A stretch of DNA of 53,343 bases. It comes from Sphingomonas sp. A2-49 (GTDB lineage: Bacteria; Pseudomonadota; Alphaproteobacteria; Sphingomonadales; Sphingomonadaceae). Shown in pieces: positions 1 to 8,556 of the stretch (positions are counted from its first letter, which is position 1; every line of letters begins with the position of its first letter). Location: assembly GCF_025548555.1 (NCBI RefSeq), contig NZ_JAJLPA010000025.1, positions 1-53,343 on the forward strand, given 5' to 3'. Under the pieces are notes generated by a model. That model ran no database searches and had not been told where the DNA came from. It was given only the letters and a program-made list of their open reading frames with translations. The translations under genes were made by a program, and so were the position numbers.

Positions 1-1233
1 ACGGGCGCGGCACCCGCCATGGCCACGACGATGCCCGCCGCCCCCGCGCGCGATGCGCAGATGGCCGCGCGTCAGGCCGCCCGCCGGGCGGGGCAGGACC
101 GCTATGCCGCCCATGTCGGTGCACGGGCGGTCTCCGCGATCACGACCGACACGCCGTTCGCCGAGCGGCTCGTCTATTTCTGGTCGAACCACTTTGCGGT
201 CTCCGCCGACAAGCTGGAACTCGTCGGCCTCGCCGGTCCGTTCGAGGCGGAGGCGATCCGGCCGCACGTCATGGGCCGTTTCGCCGACATGCTGTTCGCG
301 GTCGAGCGCCACCCGGCGATGCTGCTCTACCTCGATCAGGCGGTATCGGTCGGGCCGGACAGCCCGCTCGGTGCGCGCGTCGCCGCGCGGCGCCAGCGCA
401 AGGTCGGGCTGAACGAGAACCTGGCGCGCGAGATCATGGAGCTGCATACGCTCGGCGTGCGTACCGGCTATACCCAGGCCGACGTCACCGAATTCGCCCG
501 CGCGATGACCGGCTGGACGGTCGGCGGGATCGGCGGCGGCCCGGGGGCGCGCTTCGTTTCCGACCGCCCCGCGGGCAGCTTCGCCTTCGTCGCCGCGATC
601 CATCAGCCCGGCGCGCGCACGATCATGGGCAAATCCTATCCGGCGGGCGACGAGGCACAGGCGCAGGCCGTGCTCGCCGATCTGGCGGTCCATCCCGCGA
701 CCGCGCGGCACATCGCCACCAAGCTGGCGCGCCATTTCGCCGGCGACGTCCCGCCCGCCGCCATGATCGCGCGGCTGGAGGCGGCGTTCCTGACGTCGGG
801 CGGGGACCTGCCCACCGTCTACCGCGCCTTGATCGCCTCGCCTGAGGCATGGGCGCCGGCGCCGGCCAAGTTCAAGACGCCGTGGGAATGGACGGTGTCC
901 GCCTATCGCGCGCTGGGCGTGGGGGAGGTCAGGCCGCAGGCGGTGCTGGGGCTGATGAACCAGCTCGGCCAGCCGGTGTGGAAGCCGGGCCAGCCGATCG
1001 GCTATGACGATACCGCGCCCAGCTGGGCCGGGCCCGACGCCGTGATGCGCCGGGTCGAGGCGGCGGAACGCTTCGCCGCCCGTGCGGGCGCGACGCTCGA
1101 TGCGCGCGCGCTCGCGCCGCGGCTGTTCCCGGCGGCGGTGTCGGCCGCCACCACGCAGGCGCTGTCGCGCGCCGAAAGTCCGGGGCAGGCGCTGGCGCTG
1201 CTGCTCGTATCCCCTGAAATGATGCGGAGGTAA
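1..1233 (+). CDS. DUF1800 domain-containing protein (5' end outside window)
   Basis: The reading frame is open from the first base of the window, so the true start lies upstream and only the C-terminal 410 or so residues are seen. The protein has the features of the DUF1800 family, including the LVYFWSNHFAV and LNENLAREIMELHTLGV stretches in the first half and a LARHFAGD segment in the middle. The family has no established enzymatic role. Its members are usually encoded next to a DUF1501 protein, and that is the case here: the stop codon lies inside the ribosome binding region (GGAGGT) of the next gene, so the two are almost certainly co-transcribed. An exported or periplasmic location is inferred from the Tat-dependent partner, not from this sequence. 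Confidence 0.88.
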   Translation, partial: TGAAPAMATTMPAAPARDAQMAARQAARRAGQDRYAAHVGARAVSAITTDTPFAERLVYFWSNHFAVSADKLELVGLAGPFEAEAIRPHVMGRFADMLFAVERHPAMLLYLDQAVSVGPDSPLGARVAARRQRKVGLNENLAREIMELHTLGVRTGYTQADVTEFARAMTGWTVGGIGGGPGARFVSDRPAGSFAFVAAIHQPGARTIMGKSYPAGDEAQAQAVLADLAVHPATARHIATKLARHFAGDVPPAAMIARLEAAFLTSGGDLPTVYRALIASPEAWAPAPAKFKTPWEWTVSAYRALGVGEVRPQAVLGLMNQLGQPVWKPGQPIGYDDTAPSWAGPDAVMRRVEAAERFAARAGATLDARALAPRLFPAAVSAATTQALSRAESPGQALALLLVSPEMMRR

Positions 1234-1237
1234 GATC

Positions 1238-2386
1238 ATGGATCGGCGTGCATTCATCGCTGCCGGTGGGCTCGGCCTGCTCGGCACTTTCGCCCCCCGC
1301 ATGGCCTTTGCGAAGGCCGCGACGGCACGGCGGTTCGTCTTCATCATCCAGCGCGGCGCCGCCGATGGTCTGGGCACGATCGGCGCGGTCGGCGATCCCG
1401 CGTTCGTCGGTGCGCGCGGCGACCTCGCCGCGGATCTGACCTTGGGCACGAAGCTCGACGCGATGTTCGCGCTGCATCCCGCGATGGCCAACGCCGCCGC
1501 GCTGTACGGCAAGGGGCAGGCGCTGTTCGCGCACGCGATCGCCTCCCCGTATCGCGACCGTTCGCATTTCGACGGACAGAACGTACTCGAAACCGGCGGC
1601 ACCGGCGCCTATCAGCTGAAGGACGGCTGGATGAACCGGCTGCTCGGCGTCGTGCCGACCGACGATGCCCGCGCCATCGCGATCGCCGCGACGGTGCCGA
1701 TGGCGCTGCGCGGCCGGCGCGAGGTGGCGAGCTATGCGCCCTCGTCGCTGCCCGATGCGTCCGACGACCTGATGGCGCGGGTGACGCAGCTGTACCAGGG
1801 CGATGCGCAATTGCATGCCTTGTGGGGCGAGGCGCTGGCGACGCGGCAGCTCACCGGCGACCTGGCGCAGGACGGCGGGCGCAATGCCGCGGCGACCGGG
1901 GCGCTGGCGGCGCGGCTGCTCGCGCCGGCGAATGGCGCGCGGATCGCGACGATCGAAACCGGCGGCTGGGACACGCATGCGGGCCAGCGCGGCCGGCTCG
2001 CGGCGCAGCTGAAGGGCCTCGATGCGATGATCGGCGCGTTGCAGACGGGGCTGGGGCCGGTGTGGGACGATACGCTGGTGCTGGTCGCGACCGAATTCGG
2101 CCGGACGGTGGCGGTCAACGGCACCGGCGGCACCGATCACGGCACCGGCACCGCGGCGATGCTGTTCGGTGGCGGGGTGAAGGGCGGCCGCGTCCTCGCC
2201 GACTGGCCGGGCCTCGCCACCGCCAGCCTGTACGAAGCACGCGACCTGAAGCCGACGACGCCGCTCGATGCCTTCATCGGCGGCGCGGTGGCCGATCATT
2301 TCGCGGTGGAGCCGCCCCGCGCGATGACCGCGCTCTTCCCCGCGAGCGCGCAGACCGCCGCGATCGGGGGGCTGTTGCGGGCGTGA
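1238..2386 (+). CDS. DUF1501 domain-containing protein, Tat-exported
   Basis: A 382-residue protein that starts 4 bp after the stop of the DUF1800 gene behind a strong GGAGG site. The N-terminus MDRRAFIAAGG followed by a hydrophobic stretch and an AFA-K cleavage-like site is a twin-arginine signal peptide. The mature part belongs to DUF1501, a family related to the sulfatase/alkaline phosphatase fold. The IETGGWDTHAGQ segment and the later VATEFGRTV and GGTDHGTGTA segments are typical metal-site-like family motifs. Function is unknown; DUF1800/DUF1501 pairs are proposed to act together in the periplasm. It converges tail to tail with ychF, 9 bp away. Confidence 0.9.
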   Translation: MDRRAFIAAGGLGLLGTFAPRMAFAKAATARRFVFIIQRGAADGLGTIGAVGDPAFVGARGDLAADLTLGTKLDAMFALHPAMANAAALYGKGQALFAHAIASPYRDRSHFDGQNVLETGGTGAYQLKDGWMNRLLGVVPTDDARAIAIAATVPMALRGRREVASYAPSSLPDASDDLMARVTQLYQGDAQLHALWGEALATRQLTGDLAQDGGRNAAATGALAARLLAPANGARIATIETGGWDTHAGQRGRLAAQLKGLDAMIGALQTGLGPVWDDTLVLVATEFGRTVAVNGTGGTDHGTGTAAMLFGGGVKGGRVLADWPGLATASLYEARDLKPTTPLDAFIGGAVADHFAVEPPRAMTALFPASAQTAAIGGLLRA

Positions 2387-2395
2387 CGCCGGCGA

Positions 2396-3496
2396 TCAGA
2401 CGTTGAAGCGGAACAGCATCACGTCGCCGTCGTGGACGACATATTCCTTGCCCTCCTGGCGCAGCTTGCCGGTATCGCGGGCGCCCGCCTCGCCCTTGCA
2501 GGCGACGTAATCGTCATAGGCGATCGTTTCGGCGCGGATGAAGCCGCGTTCGAAATCGGTGTGGATCTCACCCGCGGCATTGGGCGCCTTGGCCCCCGCA
2601 TGCACGGTCCAGGCACGTGCCTCCTTCGGGCCGACCGTGAAGAAGGTCAGCAGGTTCAGCAGCTTGTAGCCCGCGGTGATGACCCGCGCGAGGCCGGTTT
2701 CCTCCAGCCCCAGCTCACCCAGGAACTCGCCGCGATCCTCGGCGGGCATCGTCGCGATCTCCGCCTCGATCGCCGCCGAGACGACGACAGCCTCGGCACC
2801 CTCCGCCTTCGCCTTGTCGAACACCTTCGCCGACAGGGCATTGCCGTTCGCCGCATCGCGTTCGTCGACGTTGCAGACGTAGAGGACCGGCTTGGCGGTG
2901 ATGAGCTGCGCCGCGGCGAATACGCGCGCCTCCTCGGCATCCTTCGGCTGGGTCAGCCGCGCCGGCTTGCCCTCGCGCAGCAATTCCAGCGCCTGGCCGA
3001 GCACCGACGCGCCGATCTTTGCCTCCTTGTCGCCCTGCTGCCCCTTCTTGACGAGGTTGGGGACGCGCTTTTCGAGGCTTTCGAGGTCGGACAGCATCAG
3101 CTCGGTCTCGACCGTCTCGGCGTCCGCGATCGGATCGACCTTGCCCTCGACGTGCGTCACGTCGCCGTCGGTGAAGCAGCGCAGGACATGGACGATCGCG
3201 TCCACCTCGCGGATGTTGCCCAGGAACTGGTTGCCGAGGCCCTCGCCCTTCGACGCGCCGCGGACGAGCCCGGCGATGTCGACGAAGGCGAGCTGGGTTT
3301 CGATGATCTTGGCCGAGCCGGCGATTGCCGCCAGCGTGTACAGCCGGGGGTCGGGCACCGCGACGTTGCCGACGTTGGGCTCGATCGTGCAGAACGGATA
3401 ATTCGCCGCCTGCGCCGCCGCCGTTTCCGTCAGCGCGTTGAAAAGGGTGGACTTGCCGACGTTGGGCAGGCCGACGATGCCGCAGCGGAAACCCAT
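2396..3496 (-). CDS. ychF: Redox-regulated ATPase / Obg-like GTPase YchF
   Basis: A 366-residue P-loop NTPase of the TRAFAC class, the usual length for YchF. The P-loop GLPNVGKST lies at residues 9-17, followed by the G2/G3 region with VDIAGLVRGASKGEGLGNQFL. The specificity motif is NVDE instead of NKxD, which is the hallmark of YchF/OLA1 and explains its preference for ATP. The C-terminal TGS-like domain ends in FRFNV. YchF binds ribosomes and modulates stress and catalase activity in E. coli. It is transcribed alone, divergently from the exported protein at 3725. Confidence 0.97.
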   Translation of the reverse strand: MGFRCGIVGLPNVGKSTLFNALTETAAAQAANYPFCTIEPNVGNVAVPDPRLYTLAAIAGSAKIIETQLAFVDIAGLVRGASKGEGLGNQFLGNIREVDAIVHVLRCFTDGDVTHVEGKVDPIADAETVETELMLSDLESLEKRVPNLVKKGQQGDKEAKIGASVLGQALELLREGKPARLTQPKDAEEARVFAAAQLITAKPVLYVCNVDERDAANGNALSAKVFDKAKAEGAEAVVVSAAIEAEIATMPAEDRGEFLGELGLEETGLARVITAGYKLLNLLTFFTVGPKEARAWTVHAGAKAPNAAGEIHTDFERGFIRAETIAYDDYVACKGEAGARDTGKLRQEGKEYVVHDGDVMLFRFNV

Positions 3497-3724
3497 GGCT
3501 GTGCTCTGTCGTAGAAGGGAAAGGAAGGCAGCGCCCTTAGCCGCCGGCGGGCGGGTTGGCCAGCAGATACGCCGTCCCTCGATTGGGCGCCGAAATGCAC
3601 CGTGTCGTCGCAGGACACCCCTGCCGCAATTGTGCCTTGTTCGGCGGGGCGTCGTCTATGGTATGAGGCAGGGATGGCGCCGTGGGGACGGCGCAGGACC
3701 GAAACATGCCGCGACGGGGGGCAC

Positions 3725-4333
3725 ATGCGGGGGTGGCAGGCGATCGGGGCGGTGATGGCGGCGGGCATGGCGATGCCCGCGACGGCGCAGGGGGCGACGA
3801 CCACGACCGCCGCGCTCGCGCCCGGACTGTCGGCGCCGGCGCGCGGGCCGCTGCTCCAGCCGATCGCGATCGGCAGCAGCGTCGAGCGGACGACGCGGTC
3901 GGGCCGAACGTTGCGCCTGCGCGTCGCGGTGGTCGCCGGGGCACCGGGGCCGCGCGACCACGTGCAGCAGCGCATCGCCAGTTCGATGATCGACGTCTAT
4001 CCGCTCGGCACCAGTGGCTTTCACCTGTCGGCCGGCACGAAGATGTACGACCCGCGCGTCGGGGAAGAGGCGACCAACCGGGGGCTGATGTCGCCCAGGC
4101 GCCAGACCAACATTCCCGGCGGTCGCCTCGGCATGCGGCGGACGCCGGCCTTCACGTTCGGCTATACCGGCGAAATCGTCGATCGCACGACGATGGGGAT
4201 CGAGGTCGGGGCGATGATGGGCCATGCCTATAACACCAGCGCCGCCGACGCGACGCGCCGCCTGCGCGGCGAACGGCCGGCGGGCAACCCGGTCAACCCG
4301 ATGGTGAATGTCGTGGTGGGCCGGCGGTTCTGA
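3725..4333 (+). CDS. Small exported protein, possible outer-membrane barrel, unknown function
   Basis: The ATG at 3725 is chosen because it follows a G-rich ribosome site and opens a clean signal peptide (MRGWQAIGAVMAAGMAMPATAQG). A longer frame to 3602 would bury that peptide. The mature product is about 180 residues, with alternating polar and aromatic stretches such as SSMIDVYPLGTSGFHLSAGTK and PAFTFGYTGEIVDRTTMGIEVG, and ends in VVVGRRF. A C-terminal Phe with alternating hydrophobics is typical of outer-membrane beta-barrels. No specific family is recognised. It resembles small porin-like proteins that are common in sphingomonads. A strong hairpin follows the stop. Confidence 0.72.
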   Translation: MRGWQAIGAVMAAGMAMPATAQGATTTTAALAPGLSAPARGPLLQPIAIGSSVERTTRSGRTLRLRVAVVAGAPGPRDHVQQRIASSMIDVYPLGTSGFHLSAGTKMYDPRVGEEATNRGLMSPRRQTNIPGGRLGMRRTPAFTFGYTGEIVDRTTMGIEVGAMMGHAYNTSAADATRRLRGERPAGNPVNPMVNVVVGRRF

Positions 4334-4337
4334 CCGG

Positions 4338-4371
4338 GTGAGGCGCGGCGTCGGGCGTGCGCCGCGCCCAC
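4338..4371 (+). terminator. GC-rich hairpin, candidate terminator
   Basis: Perfect 9-bp inverted repeat GGCGCGGCG / CGCCGCGCC (4342-4350 and 4360-4368) with a 9-nt loop, extended by GTG/CAC across a single bulged A. It begins 5 bp after the stop of the exported protein gene. No T-tract follows, so intrinsic termination is only likely. Confidence 0.5.
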
Positions 4372-4436
4372 GCCCGTCGCCGGCGCCGATGCGGCGGCTT
4401 CCTGAGCCGGCCGCGATGCGGTACGCGCGTCGCGCC

Positions 4437-5081
4437 ATGATCCCGCCCCTACTTCCCGCCGCGTCGCTGCTGCCGGCCTTCGCGCCGTGGTTCGACGTCG
4501 CCGGGCTCGCGGTGTTCGCCGCGTCGGGTGCGCTCGCCGCGGCGAAGCGCGGGCAGACGGCGGTGACGCTGGCGTTCTTCGCGCTGATTACCGGCGTCGG
4601 CGGGGGGACGGTCCGCGACCTGTTGATCGGTGCGCCGGTATTCTGGGTGCACGATCCGCGGGCGGCGACCGTCTGCCTCGCGATGGCGGCGGTGATCTGG
4701 GTGACGCCGGAGCGCTGGTGGCGCGACGAGGCGCTCGCCTGGTTCGATGCGGTCGGGCTCGCCGCCTATGCGGTCTACGGCGCGGCGAAGGCGATCGGCT
4801 ATGGCGTGCCGCCGCTGCCCGCGGCGCTGATGGGGGTGGTGACCGCCTGCGTCGGCGGCATCATCCGCGACGTGCTGGCCGGCGAGCCATCGATCCTGAT
4901 GCGGCCGGAACTGTACGTCACCGCCGCGGCGCTCTCGTCGGGACTGTATGTGGCGCTGAACGGCTTCGGCCTCGTCGGCGCACCCGCCGCGATCATTGCC
5001 GCCGCCGCCGGCTTCACGCTGCGCGCGGTGGCGATCCGGTATCGCCTCGCCCTGCCGGCGTATCGCGGGCGGCCGTCGTGA
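4437..5081 (+). CDS. TRIC/YadS family (UPF0126) cation channel
   Basis: The ATG at 4437 gives a 214-residue, almost entirely hydrophobic protein. Two internal repeats are visible, each with a GGG-TVRD or GG-IIRD signature (GVGGGTVRDLLIG near residue 55 and ACVGGIIRDVLAGE near residue 140). This is the diagnostic motif of the duplicated three-helix UPF0126/TRIC fold, trimeric intracellular cation (K+) channels in the inner membrane. The upstream in-frame extension to 4308 overlaps the terminator hairpin and is not credible. It stands alone between a plus-strand neighbour and a convergent GNAT gene. Confidence 0.92.
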   Translation: MIPPLLPAASLLPAFAPWFDVAGLAVFAASGALAAAKRGQTAVTLAFFALITGVGGGTVRDLLIGAPVFWVHDPRAATVCLAMAAVIWVTPERWWRDEALAWFDAVGLAAYAVYGAAKAIGYGVPPLPAALMGVVTACVGGIIRDVLAGEPSILMRPELYVTAAALSSGLYVALNGFGLVGAPAAIIAAAAGFTLRAVAIRYRLALPAYRGRPS

Positions 5082-5090
5082 GGCGCGCGC

Positions 5091-5114
5091 AGGGGCAGGG
5101 GCAGGGGCAGGGTC
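5091..5114. repeat. Hexanucleotide tandem repeat (AGGGGC)x3 plus AGGGTC
   Basis: Four consecutive six-base units directly after the TRIC gene stop. Three are exact and the last differs by one base. It is non-coding and prone to slippage. Confidence 0.85.
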
Positions 5115-5197
5115 GTGTGTCGAAGGACGCCCTCCGGGGGCTCAAGCCGCAGAGGTAAGGGCCTGCACCGCGAGTTGAGGATCGCCTCTCGCCCTTC

Positions 5198-5215
5198 GCT
5201 GTGCACGTGCACAGC
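5198..5215. repeat. Perfect 18-bp palindrome
   Basis: GCTGTGCACGTGCACAGC reads identically on both strands with no spacer. It lies in the middle of a convergent intergenic region, so it is not placed like an ordinary promoter operator. It may be a protein binding site or part of a larger secondary structure. Confidence 0.75.
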
Positions 5216-5317
5216 AGCGTCTCACCGGCTGTCCTCGACCCGACCGACGCATCGGTGCCGGCGGGATGTCGAGCCGCGCTGCGCCCCGCCCGGGTCGGCA
5301 TCCGTCCGATCGACCTT

Positions 5318-5336
5318 GTCCCGGACCGGTCGGGAC
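5318..5336 (-). terminator. Hairpin downstream of the GNAT gene
   Basis: GTCCCG and CGGGAC arms separated by 7 nt lie 72 bp beyond the stop of the minus-strand GNAT gene. There is no T-tract; assignment as a terminator is tentative. Confidence 0.3.
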
Positions 5337-5407
5337 CGTGGCGATATACCCGCCATACTCGGAGACAATCGCCCGCCGACCGGGCGCGGTCGCGCCGGAC
5401 GCCGCGT

Positions 5408-5968
5408 TCAGTCGCGCACGACGCCCGTATCCGCGAAGCGGCGCGGCGCGGCGGGCGGGGTCTGCGGTTCGGCGAGGCTGCACTGCCAATAGCCGACGTC
5501 GATCCACTGGCCGTGCTTGTAGCCGATCTGGCGGAACACGCCCGCGCGGCGGAAGCCGACCGATTCGTGCAGCGCGATCGACTGGTTGTTGGGCAGCGCG
5601 ATCCGCCCGATCGCCTGCGCGAACCCCTGGGCCCGCAGCGTGTCGACCAGCGCCTCGTACAGCAGCCGCCCGACGCCCTGCCGCTGCGCGACGTCGGCGA
5701 CGTAGATGCTCGTCTCGACCACCCAGCGATAGGCGTCGCGCTCCGAAAACCGCGTCGCATAGGCATAGCCGAGCACGCCCCCGGTCGGATCGCCGTTGGT
5801 CGCTACGATCCACGGAAACAGCCCGGCCGATGCCGCCATCCGCGTGCGCATCGCGCGCGCATCGGGGGCGTCGGTTTCGAACGACACCGTGCCGGCGAGG
5901 ACGTGCGGCGCGTAGATCGCGGCGATCGCCGCCGCGTCGTCGGGCGTGGCGGCGCGCAGCGCGATCAC
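5408..5968 (-). CDS. GNAT N-acetyltransferase, phosphinothricin acetyltransferase-like
   Basis: A 186-residue single-domain GNAT enzyme. The acetyl-CoA binding loop is QRQGVGRLLYEALV (Q/RxxGxG/A), preceded by VETSIYVADVAQ and followed by LPNNQSIALHESVGFRRAGVFRQIGYK. This layout matches the Pat/Bar/YwnH type that acetylates methionine sulfone, sulfoximine or phosphinothricin-like amino acids. Translation starts at GTG 5968, one base beyond the TAG stop of sppA, so it is translationally coupled to sppA. The true substrate cannot be read from the sequence; detoxification of amino acid analogues is the usual suggestion. Confidence 0.9.
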   Translation of the reverse strand: MIALRAATPDDAAAIAAIYAPHVLAGTVSFETDAPDARAMRTRMAASAGLFPWIVATNGDPTGGVLGYAYATRFSERDAYRWVVETSIYVADVAQRQGVGRLLYEALVDTLRAQGFAQAIGRIALPNNQSIALHESVGFRRAGVFRQIGYKHGQWIDVGYWQCSLAEPQTPPAAPRRFADTGVVRD

Positions 5969-5969
5969 G

Positions 5970-7847
5970 CTACAGCCCGATGCGCGCCAGTATGACGTCG
6001 AGCAACCGCGCGTCGGCGCCCGCGGTCTCGCTGGGGCCGAGCCCGCCGCATTCGAGGCAACGCGCCTGCACCGATCCCGCCATCGCCAGCCGCTTCACGT
6101 CGCCGAGCGCCTGCGCGAGCAGCCCGCGCCGTTCCGCCGCGATCCGCGCGAAGGCATCGCCGCCGGTCGCATCGTCGTCGTCCTTGCGGTCGGCGAAGCC
6201 GGCGGCGAGCTGCGCGGCGAAGCCGGGTTCCTTTTCCAGATATTCGGCATGGACCTTCGCCGGGTCGAGCTTCGCGCGCCTCGCGGCTTCGCCGATCGCG
6301 TCGTCCAGCCCGCCGAAGCGATCGACCAGGTTGATCTGGCGCGCGGTGCCGCCATCCCAGACGCGCCCCTGCGCGATCGCGTCGACGCGCTCGGGGCTCA
6401 TCTTCCGCGACTGCGCGACATGGCCGATGAACTGGCGGTAGCCGTTCTCGATGCCCGCCTGCAGGATCGTGTCGAGCTGCGGCGAGGTGCCGGCGAATAC
6501 GTCGGGCTGGCCCGACAGCGGCGTCGCCTTGTAGCCGTCGGTCGTCACGCCGATCCTGGCGAGCGTCTTCTCGAAGGTCGGGATGATGCCGAAGATGCCG
6601 ATCGAGCCCGTGATCGTGGACGGTTCGGCGAAGATCACGTCGCCGGGGGTCGACACCCAATAGCCGCCCGACGCGGCGAGCCCGCCCATCGACACGACGA
6701 TCGGCAGCCCCTTCTTCTTCGCTTCGAGGATCGCAAGGCGGATCCGTTCGGACGCGAGCACCGATCCGCCCGGCGAATCGACGCGTACGACAAGCGCCTT
6801 CAGGTCCTTTTTGGCGAGGCCGTTGAGGATCAGCTTGGCGATCGTGTCGCCATGCGCGCTGCCGGGCCCGCCCTCGCCATCGACGATGTCGCCGGCGACG
6901 GTGACGACGCCGATCGCGTCGCCGGTGCGGGGCAGCGGGTGTGCGCCGATCCACGCATCGTAGCCGATCGTGTTGAAATTGCCGATCGACTTGCGCGCGT
7001 CGCTGCCGACCAATGCCGCGACGCGCTTGCCGAACGCGGTGCGGTCGCCCAGCGTGTCGACGATCCCCGCCGACAGATTGGCGCGCGCGACATTGCCGTT
7101 GGCGGCGACGATCAGCCGGTCGGCGCCGGCGAGGAACTGCGCCACCTGCGCCTTGGGACGGGCGCGGCCGATCGCTTCCTGCCACTGGCCGAAGATCGAC
7201 CCGAGCAGCTGCTGGCTGGCCTCGCGCGCCTCCGGGCTCTGGTCGGCGCGGGTATAGGGTTCGACGAAGCTCTTGAACTTGCCGACTCGATAGACGTGCG
7301 TGTTGACGCCGAGCTTGTCGATCAGCCCCTTGTAATAGAGCTGGCTACCGCCGGGACCGGTGAAGATCGCGCCGCCCATCGGGTTGACCCAGATCTCGCT
7401 GGCGTTCGCCGCCAGCCGGTAGCCCGCGTCGGTATAGGTGGTGGCATAGGCGAGCACCGGTTTCCGGGTGTCGCGGAAGCGGCGGACGGCATTGGCGATC
7501 TCGTTCAGCGTCGCGGGATAGCCGCCGCCGAATCGGTCGAGGTCGAGGACCAGCACCTTGACGCGATCGTCGGTGCGCGCGGCGTCGATCGCGCGCAGTA
7601 CATCGCGGGCACGATACTGGCGCGGCATCGCCTGGCCCGACAGCGCGGCGAACGGCGCCTGCTCCTCGGGCTGTTCGACGACGGTGCCGTTGAGGTCGAG
7701 CACCAGCGCGCCCGGTGCGATCGCCTTCGTCCCCGGCCGCGCGTTGAGCGCGGCGAACAGCAGCCCGAAGAACAGCAGCATCGCGATCAGGACGAGCCCG
7801 TCCTTGATCGCCACCAGCAGCTTCCATGCACCCCGAACCAGCTTCAC
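5970..7847 (-). CDS. sppA: Signal peptide peptidase SppA, long (67K) type
   Basis: The start is set at GTG 7847 because AGGAG lies 6 bp upstream, giving 625 residues; an in-frame extension to 7901 lacks a ribosome site. One transmembrane segment (about residues 15-35) anchors two tandem peptidase-S49 domains. The general base Lys is expected at K192 in GKFKSFVEPY, and the nucleophile Ser at S393 in MGGLAASGGYW. This is the split catalytic dyad of E. coli SppA, with Lys in the N-terminal domain and Ser in the C-terminal one. The enzyme degrades signal peptide remnants in the inner membrane. It is followed directly by the GNAT gene. Confidence 0.95.
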   Translation of the reverse strand: MKLVRGAWKLLVAIKDGLVLIAMLLFFGLLFAALNARPGTKAIAPGALVLDLNGTVVEQPEEQAPFAALSGQAMPRQYRARDVLRAIDAARTDDRVKVLVLDLDRFGGGYPATLNEIANAVRRFRDTRKPVLAYATTYTDAGYRLAANASEIWVNPMGGAIFTGPGGSQLYYKGLIDKLGVNTHVYRVGKFKSFVEPYTRADQSPEAREASQQLLGSIFGQWQEAIGRARPKAQVAQFLAGADRLIVAANGNVARANLSAGIVDTLGDRTAFGKRVAALVGSDARKSIGNFNTIGYDAWIGAHPLPRTGDAIGVVTVAGDIVDGEGGPGSAHGDTIAKLILNGLAKKDLKALVVRVDSPGGSVLASERIRLAILEAKKKGLPIVVSMGGLAASGGYWVSTPGDVIFAEPSTITGSIGIFGIIPTFEKTLARIGVTTDGYKATPLSGQPDVFAGTSPQLDTILQAGIENGYRQFIGHVAQSRKMSPERVDAIAQGRVWDGGTARQINLVDRFGGLDDAIGEAARRAKLDPAKVHAEYLEKEPGFAAQLAAGFADRKDDDDATGGDAFARIAAERRGLLAQALGDVKRLAMAGSVQARCLECGGLGPSETAGADARLLDVILARIGL

Positions 7848-7929
7848 GTCGTGCTCCTCTTGTCCCGCATCAGCGCTAGAGCAGGGAAGGGCGGCACGCA
7901 ACGGTCCGTATTAGGACAGCAATACAGGT

Positions 7930-8556
7930 TTAGGTGGTCGTCCGCCGCGCCTCGACCAGCGCGATCGCCTTTTCGACGCTCGTCTCGATCGACAGGAAGC
8001 TGGTGTCGAGCAGCGCGGCGTCGGCCGCCATCACCAGCGGCGCGGCGGAGCGGCCGCTGTCGCGCGCATCGCGGGCGCGGATATCGGCCAGCACCTTGTC
8101 GAAGCTGACCGTGGAGCCGTGGCCCTGCAACTCCTTGTGGCGGCGCTGCGCGCGGATCTGCGGCGTCGCCTTGACGAACAATTTGGCGTCGGCGTCGGGC
8201 GCGATCACGCTGCCGATGTCGCGGCCGTCGAGCACCGCGCCGCCGGGCTGGCGGGCGAAGCGCTTCTGGCGTTGCAGCAGCGCGGCACGGACCAGCGGAT
8301 GCGCCGATACGATCGAGGCGAGCTGGCCGATGTCGTCGCCGCGCAACGCCGCGTCGCCCAGCAGCGCATCGTCGAAATCGCAGGCGGCGACCGCATCGGC
8401 CTCCTTCGCCGGGTCCATGTCGAGACGCCGCACGGTCAGCGCGACCGCGCGATAGAGAAGACCGGTGTCGAGATGGGGCAGGCCGTAATGGCGTGCCAGC
8501 GCCCTGGCGATCGTGCCCTTGCCCGATGCCGCCGGGCCGTCCACGGCTATTATCAC
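7930..8556 (-). CDS. cmk: Cytidylate kinase
   Basis: A 208-residue NMP kinase that phosphorylates CMP and dCMP. The P-loop GPAASGKGT is at residues 7-15, [12 protein letters not shown] follows, and the [19 protein letters not shown] core motif and RRHKELQ lid are present. It starts with GTG that overlaps the aroA stop by 4 bp (GTGA), so translation is coupled to aroA. In many proteobacteria cmk is followed by rpsA; here sppA follows instead, 82 bp downstream. Confidence 0.96.
   Translation of the reverse strand: MIIAVDGPAASGKGTIARALARHYGLPHLDTGLLYRAVALTVRRLDMDPAKEADAVAACDFDDALLGDAALRGDDIGQLASIVSAHPLVRAALLQRQKRFARQPGGAVLDGRDIGSVIAPDADAKLFVKATPQIRAQRRHKELQGHGSTVSFDKVLADIRARDARDSGRSAAPLVMAADAALLDTSFLSIETSVEKAIALVEARRTTT

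Larger units (their letters stand above)
5082..5407. other. Intergenic region between convergent genes, no gene seen
   Basis: No credible coding potential. The stretch holds a hexanucleotide tandem repeat (5091-5114), a perfect 18-bp palindrome (5198-5215) and a GTCCCG/CGGGAC hairpin (5318-5336). Both flanking genes point into it, so it contains their 3' ends and presumably their terminators. Confidence 0.7.

Noticed and set aside
5946..8108. A plus-strand open frame of about 720 codons opposite sppA
   Set aside because: No ribosome site or recognisable domain. Codon pattern mirrors sppA on the other strand.
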